DNA of 64,000 bases from Prinsepia uniflora (GCA_032719365.1 CM064862.1:5358001-5422000), one strand, 5' to 3'. Numbered from the stretch's first letter, positions 35,082 to 47,082 are shown. Notes: a model not told the origin generated them from the sequence alone. Program-made: numbers and translations.

Positions 35082-35845
35082 ATGGCAGAATCATCGAACT
35101 CATCATCCTCAACGATGATCAAACTCACTTCTTCAAACTATTCCAAATGGAGACCACGGATGGAGGACATCCTCTATTGCAAGGATTTGTTCGTGGTATT
35201 GTTGTGCAATGTAGAGAAACCAAAAGAAAAATCTGACAAAGATTGAACCATTCTAAACCAAAAAGCTATTGGAGAAATCCGTCCATGGATCGACCAAAGT
35301 GTTTTTCACCACTTTTCAAAGGAGATCGATGCCTTCCAAATGCTGACAAAATTGGCGTTGATGTACGAAAGGGAGACTCCTCAAAACAAAGTTTCGGTCA
35401 TTCGTCGATTGGTGAACTTGAAGTACAAAGACGGTCGAAGTGTTTCTGAACACTTGAGCGATTTCCTAAAATTAGTGAATCAACTATCAACCATGAAGCT
35501 GGTGCTTGAAGATGAGTTGTTATCACTTTTGTTGCTTAGCTATCTATCGGATACCTGGAATACACTCGTGGTTTCCCTTAGCAACTCTGCTCTTCATGGT
35601 GTCTTTACTCTGCCATTGGTGAAGGACAGTTTATTAAATGAAGAAGCGGGGAGGAAGAACAAGGGATATCAACTGAGTCAGAGGCTCTTGTTACAGAGAA
35701 TCATGGAAGAAATTTTTAAAGAAAATCCCACAACCGTGACCGCTCCAGAGGCAAGTCAAGAGACCATTCCGGAGGCACCTACAGGCCAAGGAAGGAGATA
35801 GAATGTTACCATTGTGGTCAGAAGGGTCACATGAAGAGAGAATGT
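35082..35845 (+). pseudogene. Copia GAG with zinc knuckle, broken
   Basis: It starts ATG at 35082 with MAESSNSSSSTMIKLTSSNY, a typical copia GAG N-terminus. A TGA at 35244-35246 replaces what is usually Trp. After a frame change the sequence continues through MLTKLALMYERETPQNKVSV and LSDFLKLVNQLSTMK (35340 onward). A second frame change near 35780 is needed to reach the CCHC zinc knuckle CYHCGQKGHMKREC (35804-35845). The GAG would form the virus-like particle and bind the element RNA. Confidence 0.9.
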
Positions 35846-35959
35846 AGAAGACTAAAAAAGGAGCAAAGAAATGGATCCAATGAGAAGAATGAAACCAAGG
35901 ATACAACCGCTATTACTTCTAAAAGCGATGAGATCATCATTATTTGTGATGTTGGTTTT

Positions 35960-37450
35960 ATTAATCTAACTTCTTAATATTCATGCTGGATTGTAGATTC
36001 TGGCGCATCATTCCTTGTTACTTCCCGAAAGGAGTTCTTCACATCCTACACAAGAGGAGACTTCGGAAATGTGAGGATGGGAAATGACAAAATGTCTAAG
36101 ATTGTGGGAAGAGGGGAAATAGCTTTTGAGACCAACACAAGCTACCCCTTGGTTCTCAAGAATGTGAGACATGTTCCAGACATGCGTCTCAATTTGATCT
36201 ATCATGGCTTGCTAGATGATGAAGGCTACACCAATGTGTTTGGTGGTGGAAAATGGAAGCTCATCAAAGGCTCTTTAGTGCTAGCAAGGGGAAAGAAGGC
36301 GAATACATTATATATGACACATGCCAAGATCAGCAATCAACATGTCAATGCAGCAACCAGCCAATCAAATTCAGCGATTGGGCTATGACATAGACGTTTG
36401 GGTCATATGAGTGAGAAGGGATTGCAAATCCTCGCTAAGAAAGGGGTATTAACCGAATTGAAAGCAAAAGGTACACCTCTAGATCAATGCACTGATTGTT
36501 TGGCTGGAAAATAACATAGAACTTCATTTCATTATTAAGCTGCGCCTAGAAAACCTAATATATTGGATGTTGTTTATTCTGATGTTTGTGGGCCTATGAC
36601 TACAAACACTTTGGTGGTGCAAGATACTTTGTTACCTTCATTGACGATCACTCTAGGAAGGTGTGGGCCTTTGCAATCAAATCCAAAGATCAAGTCTTTG
36701 AAGTATTCAAGTAGTTCCATGCTACTGTTGAACGTGAGACAAGTATGACACTCAAGTGTATCCGTTCTGATAATGGTGGAGAGTACATGGGAGCCTTCAG
36801 AGCCTATTGCAAGAATAAGGGGATCAGACATGAAAGATCAGTTCCAAAGACCCCTCAACACAATGGGTTGGCCGAGAGGATGAACAGAACAATCGTTGAA
36901 CGAATAAGAAGTATGTTATCTCATTCCAAGTTACCAAAGAGTTTCTGGGGTGAAGCACTAATGACTGCAGTGCACTTGATCAATTTATCTCCAACTGCTC
37001 CACTGAATGGCGATGTACCAAACAAGTTTTGGAGTGTTAAACATGTGTCCTATCAATACTTGAAGGTTTTTTGATGCAGAGCATTTGTTCACATCCCAAA
37101 AGATGAGAGGTCCAAACTTGATGTCAAATCAAAAGAACGCATTTTTTTGGGCTATGAAGATGAAGAGTTTGAGTACAGACTATAAGATCCTGTCAATAAG
37201 AAGATTGTCAGAAGTAGAGATGTGGTCTTCTTTGAAGATCAAACCATTGAAGATGTCCAGAAGAGGGAGAAGTCAAATGACTCCAAAGAATATCCAGTCA
37301 ACCTAGATCCAATTTCTCAACCTAGGGTTCGTGATGAAGGGGGAGATGCGATCGAGAACAATAATGCTGACATATTGTTAACAACAATGATTATAATGGT
37401 GTGCCTGCATATGTGCAAGAAGATCAAGCTCTTGAAGAACCAAAATTGAA
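35960..37450 (+). pseudogene. Copia protease and integrase, broken
   Basis: The protease motif WIVDSGAS lies at 35987-36010, preceded by a TAA at 35975. Then come RHVPDMRLNLI, the integrase zinc region HRRLGHMSEKGL...CTDCLAGK, and the DDE core: Asp in YSDVCGP (about 36575), Asp in SDNGGEY (about 36770) and Glu in GLAERMN (about 36870). All three catalytic residues are present, but stops occur at 36386 and 36512, with frame breaks around 36620 and 36740. A TGA at about 37072 ends the LKVF stretch where CRAFVH follows. PR processes the polyprotein; INT joins element DNA to the target. Confidence 0.9.
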
Positions 37451-37574
37451 AAGATCGAACAGACAACGAAAGCCCAACAACTTCTACTCCCCAAATCAGT
37501 TTGTGCTGCTAACAGATGTAGGAGATCCCGAGTGCTACCAAGAAGCTGTGACCCATGAGAAAAAGGGGTAGTGG

Positions 37575-38975
37575 TTGAAAGCCATGAAAGATGAGTTGAA
37601 ATTCTTGCATGAGAACCACACTTATGATTTGGTGAAGTTGTCGAAGGGAAGAAGAGCACTCAAGAATAATTGGGTGTATAAATTGAAGACAGAAGAAAAC
37701 AGCTTACAACCAAGATACAAAGTAAGGCTAGTTGTGAAAGGCTTCAGTCAGAAACAAGGAGTTGACTTTGAAGAAATTTTCTCACTAGTAGTGAAGATGA
37801 GGCCTATCAAAGTAGTGCTTAGTTTGGCTGCTAGTCTGAATCTAGAAGTTGAGCAACTAGATGTCAAGAATGCATTCCTTCATGGAGAACTTGAAGAAGA
37901 AATTTACATGGAGCACACAGAAGGTTTCAAAGTCACAGGAAAACAAGACCTAATCTGCCAACTAAAGAAGAGTTTGTATGGACTGAAGTAAGCACCACGA
38001 CAATAGTACAAAAAGTTTGATTCCTTCATGATCAAACATGGATACCAGAGAACCACTTCTGATCATTGTGTTTTTATCAAGAGGTACTCTGCTGAAGAAT
38101 TTATTATACTTCTCTTATATGTTGATGGCATGTTGATTGTAGGTCGTGATAGTGACAAGATTAGTAAGTTGAAGAAAGAACTCAGCAAGTCTTTTGCAAT
38201 GAAAGACTTAGGACCAGCAAAGCCGATTTTTAGTATGCATATCTCTCGTGATCAAAAGAATGGAAAGTTGTGGTTATCACAAGAACGTTATATTGAGAAG
38301 GTGTTGAAGAAATTCAACATGGACAAGGCAAAATCAGTTGTGACTCCTCTTGCTAATCATTTCAAGCTCAGTTCCAAGCAGTGCCCTGCCAGTGACAAAG
38401 AGAAGGAAGAGATGAACTCAGTACCATATGCCTCAGCAGTTGGAAGTCTTATGTATATGATGGTGTGCACCAGGCCAGATTTAACATATGCAGTTGGTGT
38501 TGTTAGCAGATTCTTATCCACACCGGGTAAAGAACACTGAGAAGCAATAAAATGGATTATGAGATATCTCAGAGGCACCTCCAAAATGAGTTTTTGTTTT
38601 GGATGTGGTAAGCCAGAATTGGTTGGGTACACAGATGCAGACCATGCTGGAGAAGTTGACACCAGAAAGTCCACTTCAGGTTATCTGGTTATTTTCTCTG
38701 GAGGTGTTGTTTCCTGGCAGTCTAAATTACAGAAGTACATTGCTCTGTCAACTACAGAAGCAAAGTTTATTGCCGCTACAGAAGCTTGCAAGGAGTTACT
38801 GTGTATGAAAAGATTCCTACAGGAGTTGGGACAAGAACAACAAAAATATGTTCTTTATTGTGACAACCAAAGTGCTATTCATTTGAGTAAGAACTCAAGT
38901 TTCCACTCAAGGTCAAAGCATATTGATGTGAGATATCATTGGATTCGTGAAGTGTTGGAATCCAAGCAACTTTAA
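37575..38975 (+). pseudogene. Copia reverse transcriptase and RNase H, broken
   Basis: RT begins near NNWVYKLKTEEN and continues KVRLVVKGFSQKQGVDFEE, then QLDVKNAFLHGELEEEIYM. The catalytic box reads LLLYVDGMLIVG at about 38109-38144, with Gly (GGC, 38127-38129) for the second Asp of YVDD. Stops lie just upstream (37570, TAG where Trp is usual), at 37989 and 38004, and at 38538. RNase H carries GYTDADHAGEVDTRKSTSGY, ALSTTEAKFIAATEACKE and YCDNQSAIHLSKN to 38975. Loss of the catalytic Asp alone would inactivate RT. Confidence 0.93.
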
Positions 38976-39091
38976 ATCGATAAGATCCATACTGATGACA
39001 ATGATTCAGATATGATGAAAAAGTATTTACAAAAGGAGAAGTATGAGTTTTGCAGAAACACAGATGGTATGATGGAGCCCTCCACTTAAGT

Positions 39092-39106
39092 AGAGAAAGG
39101 GGAAAT
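39092..39106 (+). other. Polypurine tract of the copia element
   Basis: AGAGAAAGGGGAAAT lies directly before the 3' LTR and would prime plus-strand DNA synthesis. Confidence 0.85.
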
Positions 39107-39870
39107 TGATGAGTTATTCCCTCCATTAAGTCAAGGGGAATTTGATGGGTTATTTCCTATATTTAGTGGGGAGAATTTGATGGGATAATCCCTGCATTAA
39201 GTGGAGGAGAATTAATATGATCTTTAGAGTTCCTCAAATGAAGACTTTTGATATCCCAATGCACATGTTATGGTTTATGCATGGATGTGATTTTGAGTAG
39301 GTTCATTCATGTGCTTGAAAACAAAGAAGGTTTTTGATCTCCCAACTTATTGTGAGAAATTACTATATTCATGAGAGTTACCATGAGATTAATTGGAGCT
39401 AAATCTTATGCATGACTATGCATTGATGACTTCCTTCCATCCATTCCTATATAAATGAGAGGGATTGAGCATTCTCAATCATCCTTCAAGCAACAAGTTA
39501 TCCACCAAAGGTGGGAGTGAGAAGAGAGTTTCTCCTTGTGTGAGAAATAAGAAAATAGCTTCATTTGTGAGAAGAAAAAAAAATAGAAAGTGAGATCCTC
39601 TTGAGTGAATTCAAGAGAAAGTTGTGTATCCACAATTGAGTGAAATTGTACTTGTAATCCCATTATTCATAGTGAAGAATTTTGGAGCTGTTGTCTGAGG
39701 ACGTAGGCACATTGTCGAACCTCGTTAAATTTCGGTGTTCTCTTTTACCTTTTTTTACTTCCGCTTTATTTTTACCAATTTATTTACTCAATATATTTTG
39801 AGAATGGGAAATATTTAATCTTGATGATTATAATTATCTATTTAATTTAATTTATGCATTTTTTCCAACA
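39107..39870 (+). repeat. 3' LTR of the copia element
   Basis: Begins TGATGAGTTATTCCCTCC and ends TTTTTCCAACA. It aligns with the 5' LTR throughout, with scattered substitutions and small indels. Confidence 0.93.
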
Positions 39871-39875
39871 TTTCA

Positions 39876-42154
39876 AATGGTGGTTCATATGGAAAAGGCC
39901 AGATAAAAACAAATTACACTAAACAAATTTATTCACTTAGTTGCATATACGTTTATTAAGTTAAGCAACTCGTGCATATTTCTAACAGTATGTCATCTAT
40001 CTGAGTGTGGGTTTTATTTCTAATTTTTAATAATTCAGGAATAATACAAATATGAATAATTTCCACCATCTAAACTAAGTGACCTTCAACAAAAACGTTT
40101 CAGTCTATTTTGCCTACAACTATAGCTCCCCAATAGGCACGAAAAAAGATCGTAGAAATATCTCAAAAGTCCACAGAAAATGCTCAAAACCATACTCTAT
40201 GATCCATCCCCTAATTTCAACACCACTCCCTCCATGCTTCCTTCAAAAATATAGTATCCCTTTCAGACCAAAACACAAGAAATTTTTTCCAATACACAAC
40301 ACTTCCCAAATGTTTCCGAAGTCACAATGCTTCTCCACAATAATGACTTAACTCAATCTCTCTTCAAAGATCTTGTGCCAAAATCTAAACACAATCAGAT
40401 AATGAAGAAATATTTGCCAATATACTGCTCTGAGTTTGAACATAAAATGACTGCGAAAGAAGTATATTAGGCCTCCGGCAGTCTAACATTATCATAAGAG
40501 TTGACTCTCCCATGAGTAATTCCTCAAAAGAGCACTTGTAGATTACTATGTATCAAAGCGGTCAAAATCATTTGGCTTGAAATGAAAAAACGTAAACATA
40601 GTTCATCAACCAAATAAAATTAATATTTGGCAGCCTTAGAAAATTTCCCAGGCCTCCTATCAACCTCCCATGGTCAAAGAAAACATTTCTAATCAAGGAT
40701 GAAAGGGAAGAAAGCTCATTGATTTTAATGCCATTTAGGCTCCTTCAGAAGTTAAAGTTCAAAAAAGAATAAAGAGAACGAGTGTGACAAATTGGCAATT
40801 CACACATTGTGAGTATATGCAACTTATCCCTTCTCCATTGCTCTTCTAGAAATCTAATTGTATCCCAACTCCCAAGGCAAAGATTTTGATAAAAATAGTG
40901 AATTCCCTGAGAAATGGTACTTCAATGGCGTCTACAAGAGTCTCTCAATGCCATATTATGATAAACACAATGAAATCCAAACTCTTAGCACCAACACCAT
41001 ATCTACTTCAGATGAGAGCATCCTAAATGAATTCCTTCTACAAATGCAATCTCCAGAGTCTCTCCTGAATAAAGGGGCATTCCTCACAATCAAATTACAA
41101 CTGCAAACCTCTTTATATCTTTATATCTTTATATCTTGAAACTAATTCCTTCGCCACATACTTCTATTTTCTTTTTCCCTTCTCTTTGACAGAAAAAACT
41201 CTCACTAGCTTTTTGACAGGGAATATTTAAGGTGATTAAAAGAATAAAAAACTTTTTCTTGTTCAAGAAAAAATAAATAAATAAGTTGGTGAAATTTTCA
41301 ATGGAAAGTGTGGCTATTGTAAGCCACCCACCTCTTGATTCATTTCAGGGCATTATGGAATTTCTAACTTTTAAAGGCATGGAATTTATCTATGAAAGCT
41401 TCCACTATTTTACATAAAACCCAAACCACCATATTCCAGAAACGACTGTAATTTATACCAAGAAGGATACAAAATTCATTATGTAGATTAACAGAGTAAA
41501 ATATAAAACATATTTCATTAAAGTAACACCAATTACTGTCTTTCACTACAAATTGGACAGAAGACGTAAGTGAAATAAAGAGTCATGAGAGCCTCTTGAC
41601 AGAAAAGATCACAGAAAGGGCCGTATTCAATCCTCATATAATTCCCCAGATGGGGATTACACAACTTTAAGAGATCTAAAAACAGTCCTTTAAGCCAAAA
41701 AAATCACTGACTTGGCTGTGATTTTCAACAATCCTAAATACATAAAATGAGAACATCGGCCACACACGCTCTAACAGATGCCTCTGCTCAATCACACTGA
41801 ATCATGGGGTAGAGCTAAGATATTCTGGCCTAAGCTAAGTAAGTGCTGAATCAAACGCCCAGCAAATTGATGTTCTGGCCTAAGCTAGAGAAACCAATCC
41901 TAGAATTCTAAAATTCACAGGCAAATATGAAAGATGAAACGATTGCAAAGCTAGTAACGCCACCTACCCAACAAGTGTTACTGCTTGGGAAGCAAACGAC
42001 ACTTCCAATTATTAACATTCAACTAAAAAATGCGACAAAGTATAAATTCAGCAAATTTAGTGATTTGTAAACATGATGTACTTCGATTGCAGCATTGATA
42101 ATACAATATTAATAGAAAGCAAGCATGAAAATTGAAAAATTGCGAGAGAGTAAC
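39876..42154. other. AT-rich intergenic region
   Basis: No gene recognised on either strand. Short open frames (40079-40351, 40858-41139) have no recognisable domain. If the VIRILIZER exon at 42155-42229 belongs to a live gene, this would be its first intron, but I see no second VIR exon here. Confidence 0.4.
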
Positions 42155-42229
42155 CTCGTCGACGTATTCATCGAGATGAGGGTGAACGAAGGTATGGGCG
42201 ACCAATACACAAGGCTCGGGGCAACCCAT
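42155..42229 (-). pseudogene. VIR: VIRILIZER first-exon fragment
   Basis: On the minus strand, ATG at 42229 opens MGCPEPCVLVAHTFVHPHLD then EYVDE. A GT donor (GTTACTC) follows at 42154, giving 25 codons. This is the highly conserved N-terminus of plant VIRILIZER, the large scaffold of the nuclear m6A mRNA methyltransferase complex, and the exon end matches the usual boundary as I recall it. Cys at position 3, Val at 10 and His at 12 look like departures from a conserved segment. No later exon is visible downstream (lower coordinates) before the copia cluster. A gene fragment or pseudogene is more likely than an intact gene; an interrupted long first intron is the alternative. Confidence 0.62.
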
Positions 42230-42479
42230 TCTGTGAATTTCGGATGCTAAAATCGTTGTCACCAAGAACTCATGGGGTTGCTGAGCCTCTTCGATTTGAT
42301 TACTAGGGTTTTGCAGGTTCGCTGAAAGTCTGAAGCGAAGATGACCGTTTGAAGGGTTTTTCAAGTCTGCAAGAATCACCCTGCGAGATAGAGAAAATAG
42401 GCCTGCTTAAAAAAAACAAAAATTGAAGAAACGAAACAGAAGATATGGAGGGAAGGGAAGGGGTTTTTTTTATAAATAT

Positions 42480-44132
42480 TTTGGGAAAGGACAAAGGTTA
42501 ATGTGTACGATTAAAATTGTGAGTTTATTAAACACGTATCAATCAACCTATTAGTCCCATAATGACTTATTAATATATTTAATAAATGTATAAGTAACTA
42601 CTAATCCATAATGACTTATATCTCCCATCAACTACTTTTTTAATTTCTCCCTCATTTGCCGAAAGCTAAAATCGATCATCATCCACTCTTTATAAATTAT
42701 AAGTCACATAATAACTTATTAATCTATTTAATAAATGTGTAAGTAACTATTAATACATAATGACTTATATCTCCCATAAATTTCTTTTTTAATTTCTCCC
42801 TCATTCACCACTCTGAAAACTAAAATCCGTCATCATCTACTCTCTATAAGGTATAACCGTATAAGAATGTGGTATATGTATAAGGTGACAGCTCAAATAT
42901 ATTGTTTTGGTAATCAGCTATGTTGGTACTGATTAATTGCTTTTGAATTTATGTTCATCCGTAAATGTTTCGGATTTTGGTGTTTGTTGGACATTATTCT
43001 GTTCATCCAACTTAAGTGTAGTCAAGTGAAATTTATGATATATCGCCTGATATACCAGTGATATATTCGATATTTTAAACCGTGAGGACAACACTCCCCA
43101 CATTACCTTTTTCATTAAAAGATAATAAAAAGTTCCAACATTTGTAATATAAAAAATAATATTAAATCAATTGAATGTGACCTTTTTTTTAGAAGAAGAA
43201 ATGTAGTTTTCGAATCTGAAGATTGGGTGATAGGAAGTTTTTTTTTTCCCAAACTTTTGATAAGAAGTTCAAAACACTTTTATTAAAAAAGAAATTATCT
43301 ATTATAAAATTTATAAATAAAACAATGCTATATATTATTCACTTTTTTAAAATTCAAGAATTGGGATATTTATCATGCTCATATTATGCCTTGCTCTGCT
43401 TTTAAAATTATAATGATTTTAGAAAAAATAGTTAATTTGAAAAATATAAGAAATGTTATGAAAATAATAAGCAAAAAAAGGATTGTTTGTGATAGTTATC
43501 AAGTTAAAATACTGTTTATATATGAAAGATAAGACGTCAAACCGCGCGTCACCTCCAGCTCACTGCTCACCTCGCTCTCGTGATCACAAAAACTACTTAC
43601 AAAAGTACTCCTCTCATTGTTGTTTAACAAGATTAAAAATTATTAATATTTATTTTTATTTTTATTCTTTTAGATAAAAATAAATTAGCACTCATGTTGG
43701 TAAGTGTCAGCAGTCTAGTATCTCTTAATTCACATTCTAACGACAATTCCAAAAGCAAGATAATAATAAAATACTACAAATACTATTTATATAAAGTGCC
43801 CCTGTTGCTCAAATGTCCAAAATACCTTTAATTATTTAGACCTAATACTTTTTCATGCTACTATGTTTTTTGTGTGCCGTGTGTTTACAAACTCGTGAAT
43901 TCGAGATTTCTACAATGGTCTAATCCAAACTTCCGAGAAGTTTTTTGAGTTCAAATTGACTTTTTAGACCTTTTTAAAAATAAAGGTAAATTCGTCTATT
44001 TCTAATTTAATTTACGAAACTATACTAATTTCTAGGGCATGTGGTTACTATATATATAAATTATATGTTTCCAAGCAAGAAATCTTGGACAAAAAATTTG
44101 ATGAAATCATGAGATAGTTGAAAAACTAGTAA
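42480..44132. other. AT-rich intergenic region with a tandem duplication
   Basis: Contains a diverged tandem duplication of about 149 bp (42558-42706 and 42707-42850; landmarks CATAATGACTTATTAAT and TTTTTTAATTTCTCCCTCATT). Nothing else is identified. Confidence 0.5.
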
Positions 44133-44140
44133 GATATACC

Positions 44141-44872
44141 CAGGGTCGGTCCTAAAGGTAGCCAAATGAGGCAACCGCTTAAGGCCCTAACCTCGAGGGG
44201 GCTCCGAAATGTTTTTGTCATATATAGATGTAAGTGTTGTATATGATTCGGTCACTCCGAATTATTCATAGAAGAGTTTCTTTCTTTCTTTTTTCTTTCC
44301 TTTTAGTTTTCATTTCCACTTTTTAGGTTTTTTTTCCTAAATACATTATTTTTTTCCCTTTTTCTTTTATTTCATCTTTTCCTAAATCAACCCTAATAAT
44401 TCTTCCTAAATGAATGCTAATAAATTTTCCTAACCTAGTCTTCTTTATCTATTTAAATTAATTTTTAAACCATAGCCCTTCTCTTCTACTCAATTTTTAA
44501 AAAAATCAAAGAAAATAATTTTAATTGAAATGGAGATGATATTTGAGTTGTGAAAGACAATTTTGGGAGGAGGGATCACAAACAAATAATTTTAATTTAA
44601 AATGCAAGACGTGCGATATTTAAGTAAACTTTCCATATATTTATTAAGTGAATGAATTTTTTTAAGAAATATCAATTAAGGACCTTAAATACTTATTTGA
44701 TTACATTATTTGGTAATTATTTTTGTCATAATTTTGATTTTTGTTAGTTTTGATATAAAAATAGTGTTTTAAACGCACTAGAAAAATATACGGACATTTT
44801 GAGAATTGAAGAATAATATGGCCCCAATTTTCAGGTTCGCCTTGGGCACCCAATGTCTCAAGGTCGGCTCTG
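44141..44872. mobile_element. Non-autonomous hAT element; TSD GATATACC
   Basis: The left end CAGGGTCGGTCCTAAAGG and the right end AAGGTCGGCTCTG are imperfect terminal inverted repeats (inverse of the right end: CAGAGCCGACCTT). The element is flanked by GATATACC at 44133-44140 and 44873-44880. An 8-bp target duplication with CAGRGYCGR-type termini identifies the hAT superfamily. At 732 bp with no transposase frame it is a mobilised-in-trans derivative. The interior is AT-rich. Confidence 0.92.
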
Positions 44873-44880
44873 GATATACC

Positions 44881-45895
44881 CAATGTGGCTATTCAATTAA
44901 TTATGAACATCAATTTTTTACAAAATGATACATATAAATATATTTAAGATATGAGAACATGCTCAAATATAATTAATTATTTACATTTATCATAAGCATA
45001 TTAGAGTTCAAAAAATCGCAATTAGGATTTTTTTTCCTAAAAAAAAAAGTAGTGTTTTCGGTCAATTAAACAACCTTTTTATTACGTACGTAACAAATAA
45101 AAAGAAAAAATTGTAATTATATTATTTACAACAAAGAAAAATAAAAAAATCAAGGTAAGATAGTCAAATCACTATTAATGAATATGAAAAAATATTTAAA
45201 AGATGATTAATTATTTACATACATCATCATTTGTTCATTTACATGTATTCTACTAAAATTGGAAAGTTAACCTTAAATATGTTGGAGTTCAAAAAAAAAA
45301 TAATCAAAACAAATTCTATTAAAAAAATAGTGCTTTTTATCAACTAAATAATATTTTATCATCTAACTAATAAAAAGGTAAAATTATAATTTTATTATTC
45401 ACAATGAAAAAAAATAGAAATAATAAAAGCCAAATGATCAAATCACTAATAACAAATAGTAAAAATGTGAGCCTGAACTTTAGTATATATATAATTCCAC
45501 AAAATCGTCATTTTTCTATTGACATTTTGAGAAGGAAGTTGAAAATTTTATAGAATCGACAAGGATTCCAACCATGATCTTAATTCTTAGCACTGCAAGT
45601 TTTGCGTGTCTGAGAACCCAGACCGTACCCGTAGCGGCCTCACCCCAGCTAGTGGGCATAGACCATACTAACGGCCTGGCTCACGTGTTATTGTACTAAC
45701 CATATCTCTCTTTCAATGCGCCACGTCCACGAAATGGTCCCAACCCAATCAAACGGCCCCAAAATTCCAATAGAAAAGACCGGAAAATAGATCCAACGGC
45801 CCACTCTAAAGGTTCTCTTGGCGCCCAATTCGAGCACCCCTCATTAAATTATCTGTTATTACAATTGTAATGACTGATTTGCCCTCTACCGCTCC
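44881..45895. promoter_or_regulatory. Upstream region of the 184-residue gene
   Basis: AT-rich to about 45540. A CACGTG G-box lies at 45682-45687, about 215 bp upstream of a TATA box (TATAAAA, 45896-45902). No other gene is seen. Confidence 0.5.
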
Positions 45896-45902
45896 TATAA
45901 AA
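45896..45902 (+). promoter_or_regulatory. TATA box of the 184-residue gene
   Basis: TATAAAA overlaps the first ATG of the open frame (45902). Transcription should therefore start about 30 bp further on, which excludes that ATG and supports the one at 45992. Confidence 0.75.
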
Positions 45903-45991
45903 TGACTCAGTCTTCTTCTCCATTCGTAACAAACCTCTGCCATATCCGCCATTCATATAAACTTACTCACTCTCCTTCTTCACTCTCCAAA

Positions 45992-46546
45992 ATGGGTAGA
46001 CGCGTATCGGCCAGCACATACCGTCTAATGAAACTCTTAGTATCAGATGCAAAAGTTACATTTCAGAAATGTGAGAAACTCAGCGATGACCGTGTCATCG
46101 TGAAAGTGAGCCCAACCCGTTATGAAGAACTCCAAAAACTAAACCCAAGCAAGGAGAAAATTCTTAATACTTTGACCGAGGTCAATTTAATGGTGGGAAC
46201 AGCAGACTATGCCCTGTCTGCCTACGCCCTTATCGAATCCATAGTCAAGGCGGGAGGAGATCCATCGGCTGCCATCGCAACCGTTCTGAAGAGAAACGGA
46301 TTCACGCCAAGCGATCGGGTCCTACTTGCCTCTTTGGCTCAGCAAGCAAAGATGAAGGCACCCGGTAATGTTGACAAAGCTGCCGGTAGCGATCGTGAAG
46401 AAACCTCTGGATCCGATAGCGACGGTGGAATCAGCGGAGCTGGAGCAAACAATGAGTCAATAAATGGTGGCGGCACGAATGGGGCGAGTGGAATCATTGA
46501 TTCCATCTCTGCTTTCTTTGAAAAAACGTTCGGTTCGTTTTTCTGA
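45992..46546 (+). CDS. Single-exon protein of unknown function, 184 residues
   Basis: The frame is open from 45902, but the TATA box makes 45992 (AAAATGGGT, a good plant start context) the likely start, giving MGRRVSASTYRLMKLLVSDA. I do not recognise the family. Residues 1-115 look like a compact, mainly helical domain without Cys pairs or a signal peptide, with the stretch VNLMVGTADYALSAYALIES and GGDPSAAIATVLKRNGFTPSD. Residues 125-165 are Gly/Ser/Asp/Asn-rich and probably disordered (SGSDSDGGISGAGANN). The C-terminus SIISA-like helix ends FFEKTFGSFF, amphipathic and aromatic, possibly a membrane- or protein-binding tail. The frame is intact with a clean TATA box and 5' leader, so it is likely expressed. 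Function cannot be assigned from sequence alone. Confidence 0.8.
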   Translation: MGRRVSASTYRLMKLLVSDAKVTFQKCEKLSDDRVIVKVSPTRYEELQKLNPSKEKILNTLTEVNLMVGTADYALSAYALIESIVKAGGDPSAAIATVLKRNGFTPSDRVLLASLAQQAKMKAPGNVDKAAGSDREETSGSDSDGGISGAGANNESINGGGTNGASGIIDSISAFFEKTFGSFF

Positions 46547-47082
46547 AGCAAGGGAAAAAACAGGGGAGAGCAGAGGATGCCGTTTATGTTTTTATTTTAA
46601 CTATATATATATCGGTATTAATGAAAATTTATTTTGTTTTTATGAATTGAGCCACCACATTAGGGAGAACAATTCCGTACCAGCAGGTTAATCTCACCTA
46701 TGTGCAAGAACTATCTTGATTTACACCGAAAAACGAAGAAGCTATTTTTCTAGAACAAATTAGCCACTAATATTATATGAACCCCTTTGTATGTTTATAA
46801 AGCTTTTTTATTGTTGAACTAAAAATGCTAATTATTAATATATATTTTACCTATAAACCTTCTTATTCTTTTTGGACTAGAAAATTCGCAAGTCGAAAAT
46901 CTTCAAACAAAAAGGTGATAATATATTTAACACATCACGTAATTAATGAGCGGAGATGACCCCTCAAAGCTAGCAACTAACTATCCTATGCATGCATTTT
47001 TTAGCGCAATTCTAACTTACGCTGGGTAACAAACTGAAAGCTCGATATTTTAATACAAGCTCCGCAATAAATCAATATATAT
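46547..47082. other. 3' regions between two convergent genes
   Basis: Holds the 3' UTR of the plus-strand gene, with AATGAAAA-type possible poly(A) signals at about 46620, and the 3' UTR of the minus-strand gene. The two genes converge here. Confidence 0.5.

Larger units (their letters stand above)
34294..39870 (+). mobile_element. Decayed full-length Ty1-copia retrotransposon
   Basis: 5577 bp with two LTRs (34294-35046, 39107-39870), a tRNA-Met primer site, a polypurine tract, and domains in copia order GAG, PR, INT, RT, RNase H. The flanks are CTTCA (34289-34293) and TTTCA (39871-39875), a target duplication with one mismatch. Several in-frame stops and at least one frameshift inactivate it, and the RT catalytic loop reads YVDG. 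About a dozen differences are visible between the two LTRs in their first 210 bp, so the insertion is not recent. Confidence 0.95.

Noticed and set aside
40079..41139. Plus-strand frames and a possible leucine-rich minus-strand pseudogene
   Set aside because: No motif was specific enough and stops interrupt every reading; nothing can be supported.
45902..45991. Upstream ATG extending the 184-residue protein to 214 residues
   Set aside because: This ATG overlaps the TATA box, so it should not be in the mRNA.
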